Shown: positions 6,314 through 7,303 of the stretch, piece after piece
How the letters are laid out: every line of letters begins with the position of its first letter
How positions within the stretch are numbered: position 1 is the first letter of the stretch
Origin: Campylobacteraceae bacterium
GTDB taxonomy: Bacteria > Campylobacterota > Campylobacteria > Campylobacterales > Sulfurovaceae
Length of the DNA: 7,303 nt
Assembly (NCBI GenBank): GCA_027026055.1
Contig: JALVPA010000008.1
Location: 429 to 7,731 of the forward strand
Direction: 5' to 3'
Notes under the pieces: generated by a model
Database searches by the model: none
The model's input: the letters and a program-made list of their open reading frames with translations, nothing else
Told to the model about the DNA's origin: nothing
Position numbers and translations under genes: made by a program

Positions 6314-6700
6314 ATGCATTTTTTGGACGAAGACCTTTACGAAGCGGTCAAAAACCGATTGCCTCAGATCGAGAGTTATGTCGCTTCCCACGGAGGTACG
6401 TTGGAGCTTGTAGGGGTAAAAGAGGGCAAAGTCTATATTCGCCTTGCAGGAGCATGTCATGGTTGTTCCTTAAGTACGATGACGACCAAAGCGGTGGTGG
6501 AACGCAAACTAAGAGAATTGATCCATCCCGAATTGGAAGTGATCAATGTCGACACGCTCCCCACATCGGAAATACCTGAAGATTTGTATAGAGGCGAAAC
6601 GGTTTTAACCGAAAAGATGCCGCCGAAAAAGGATAGGGAGAGTTCTTCGAAAGGTATTGCGGATAAAATAGCCAAACTTTTCGGAAAGGAGAAGTCATGA
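6314..6700 (+). CDS. NifU C-terminal-domain (Nfu-type) iron-sulfur carrier protein
   Basis: A 128-residue protein with an Nfu domain over residues 7-82: HGGTLELVGVKEGKVYIRLAG (26-46), then ACHGCSLSTMTTK with the CxxC pair C48 and C51, which binds a labile 4Fe-4S cluster between two subunits in this family. Nfu proteins deliver clusters to apo-enzymes in the cytoplasm. Beyond the domain, residues 83-128 form a Lys/Glu/Ser-rich extension ending in a possible amphipathic helix (GIADKIAKLFGK, 114-125); this tail is not part of the minimal Nfu fold. The ATG follows the queE stop with no gap, and AAGGGG (6303-6308) inside queE is the ribosome binding site. Strong coupling to queE suggests a role in loading Fe-S enzymes, but the client is unknown. 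The gene overlaps the next one by 4 nt. Confidence 0.9.
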   Translation: MHFLDEDLYEAVKNRLPQIESYVASHGGTLELVGVKEGKVYIRLAGACHGCSLSTMTTKAVVERKLRELIHPELEVINVDTLPTSEIPEDLYRGETVLTEKMPPKKDRESSSKGIADKIAKLFGKEKS

Positions 6701-7290
6701 CATTGACATTGGACGGAAGTATAAGCGCGACCGATATCTATAAAGTCATGTCACAGACCGTCATTCCGCGTCCTATCGCATGGGTGGTAACGGAAGACGA
6801 AGGTGTGACGAATATCGCGCCGTTTAGCTATTTTACACCGCTTGCTTCTACGCCGCCCACCCTACTCGTTTCGGTCGGACACAAGCCCGACGGTAGTCCG
6901 AAGGATACCCTTTACAATCTCAGAAAAAACAAAACGTGCACCCTTTGTCTTGCCGATTCGTCGCTGTTGAAACCGTTGCACTACTCTTCCAAACCTTTAC
7001 CCCGTAATGTATCCGAAGCAAAAACTTTCGATATCGCACTGGAAAGACGCGACGAGGCGTTTCCTCCGGTAGTTGCCGACGCGCCGGTGGCATATTTTTG
7101 TATGTTGAGAGAGGAGATAACGCTGGGAGGTCCTACCGTCCCGTTGGTACTGGATGTAAAAGCGATATGGTTGGCTGACCGTATCGTTAAAGATCCGCAG
7201 AGGCTCTCTATCGATTTCGAACCTTTGGCACGTTTGGGGAAAGCCTATGCGACGATAGGAGAAAAACTCGAAGCACCTACGATTCCTTGA
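6697..7290 (+). CDS. Flavin reductase-family protein (FMN-binding split barrel)
   Basis: A 197-residue soluble protein of the flavin reductase/DIM6-NTAB family. The typical FMN-binding N-terminal pattern is present: PRPIAWVVTEDEGVTNIAPFSYF (24-46), PPTLLVSVG (53-61) and a GSPKDTLYNL segment (66-75), followed by the conserved C-terminal LARLGKAYATIG (178-189). Family members bind FMN and reduce free flavin or act as flavin-dependent oxidoreductases; the substrate here cannot be told. The ATG overlaps the stop of the Nfu gene (ATGA, 6697-6700), with AAAGGAG (6685-6691) 5 nt upstream, so it is the third gene of the queE cluster. It is complete, ending in TGA 13 bp before the window edge, and close to the usual family length of about 200 residues. 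Confidence 0.88.
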   Translation: MTLTLDGSISATDIYKVMSQTVIPRPIAWVVTEDEGVTNIAPFSYFTPLASTPPTLLVSVGHKPDGSPKDTLYNLRKNKTCTLCLADSSLLKPLHYSSKPLPRNVSEAKTFDIALERRDEAFPPVVADAPVAYFCMLREEITLGGPTVPLVLDVKAIWLADRIVKDPQRLSIDFEPLARLGKAYATIGEKLEAPTIP

Positions 7291-7303
7291 GTTTCGCTTG
7301 GCA

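Overview
The window looks like chromosomal DNA from a campylobacterotan (formerly epsilonproteobacterial) chemolithotroph of the Sulfurovum/Sulfurimonas kind. This is inferred from the gene content, not from a database search: a Rieske / full-length cytochrome b / diheme cytochrome c operon, a QueE with the stretched cysteine motif I associate with this phylum, promoters carrying a -10 box but no -35, and GTG/TTG starts. All eight genes lie on the + strand. No RNA gene, insertion sequence or CRISPR array was seen.

Layout: (1) 2-1467 holds the 3' part of mnmG (tRNA wobble-uridine modification), overlapping by one base a gene for a PseG-like GT-B-fold protein of unknown function. (2) 1468-1629 is an AT-rich intergenic stretch with an inverted repeat and a TATAAT promoter. 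(3) 1630-4323 is petABC, encoding a bc1-type quinol:cytochrome c oxidoreductase, closed by a clear intrinsic terminator at 4330-4369. (4) 4427-5404 is moaA (first step of molybdopterin synthesis), apparently alone. (5) 5405-5554 is an unusual intergenic segment. Degenerate 7-bp repeats sit in inverted arrays around a core with two small hairpins, followed by a 13-bp hairpin that buries the Shine-Dalgarno and TTG start of the next gene. (6) 5555-7290 is a tightly packed cluster of queE (7-deazaguanine/queuosine pathway), an Nfu-type Fe-S protein and a flavin reductase-family protein, with 0-bp spacing and then a 4-bp overlap.

Two themes tie the window together: tRNA wobble modification (mnmG, queE) and Fe-S/redox cofactors (Rieske 2Fe-2S, two radical-SAM enzymes, an Nfu carrier, an FMN-type reductase). 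The genes themselves belong to known families. The parts most worth a second look are the moaA-queE intergenic element with its start-codon-masking hairpin, the low-potential-type Rieske site, the cytochrome b helix D spacing and loop insertion, the 20-nt repeat shared by petB and petC, and the PseG-like protein that lacks the catalytic His.
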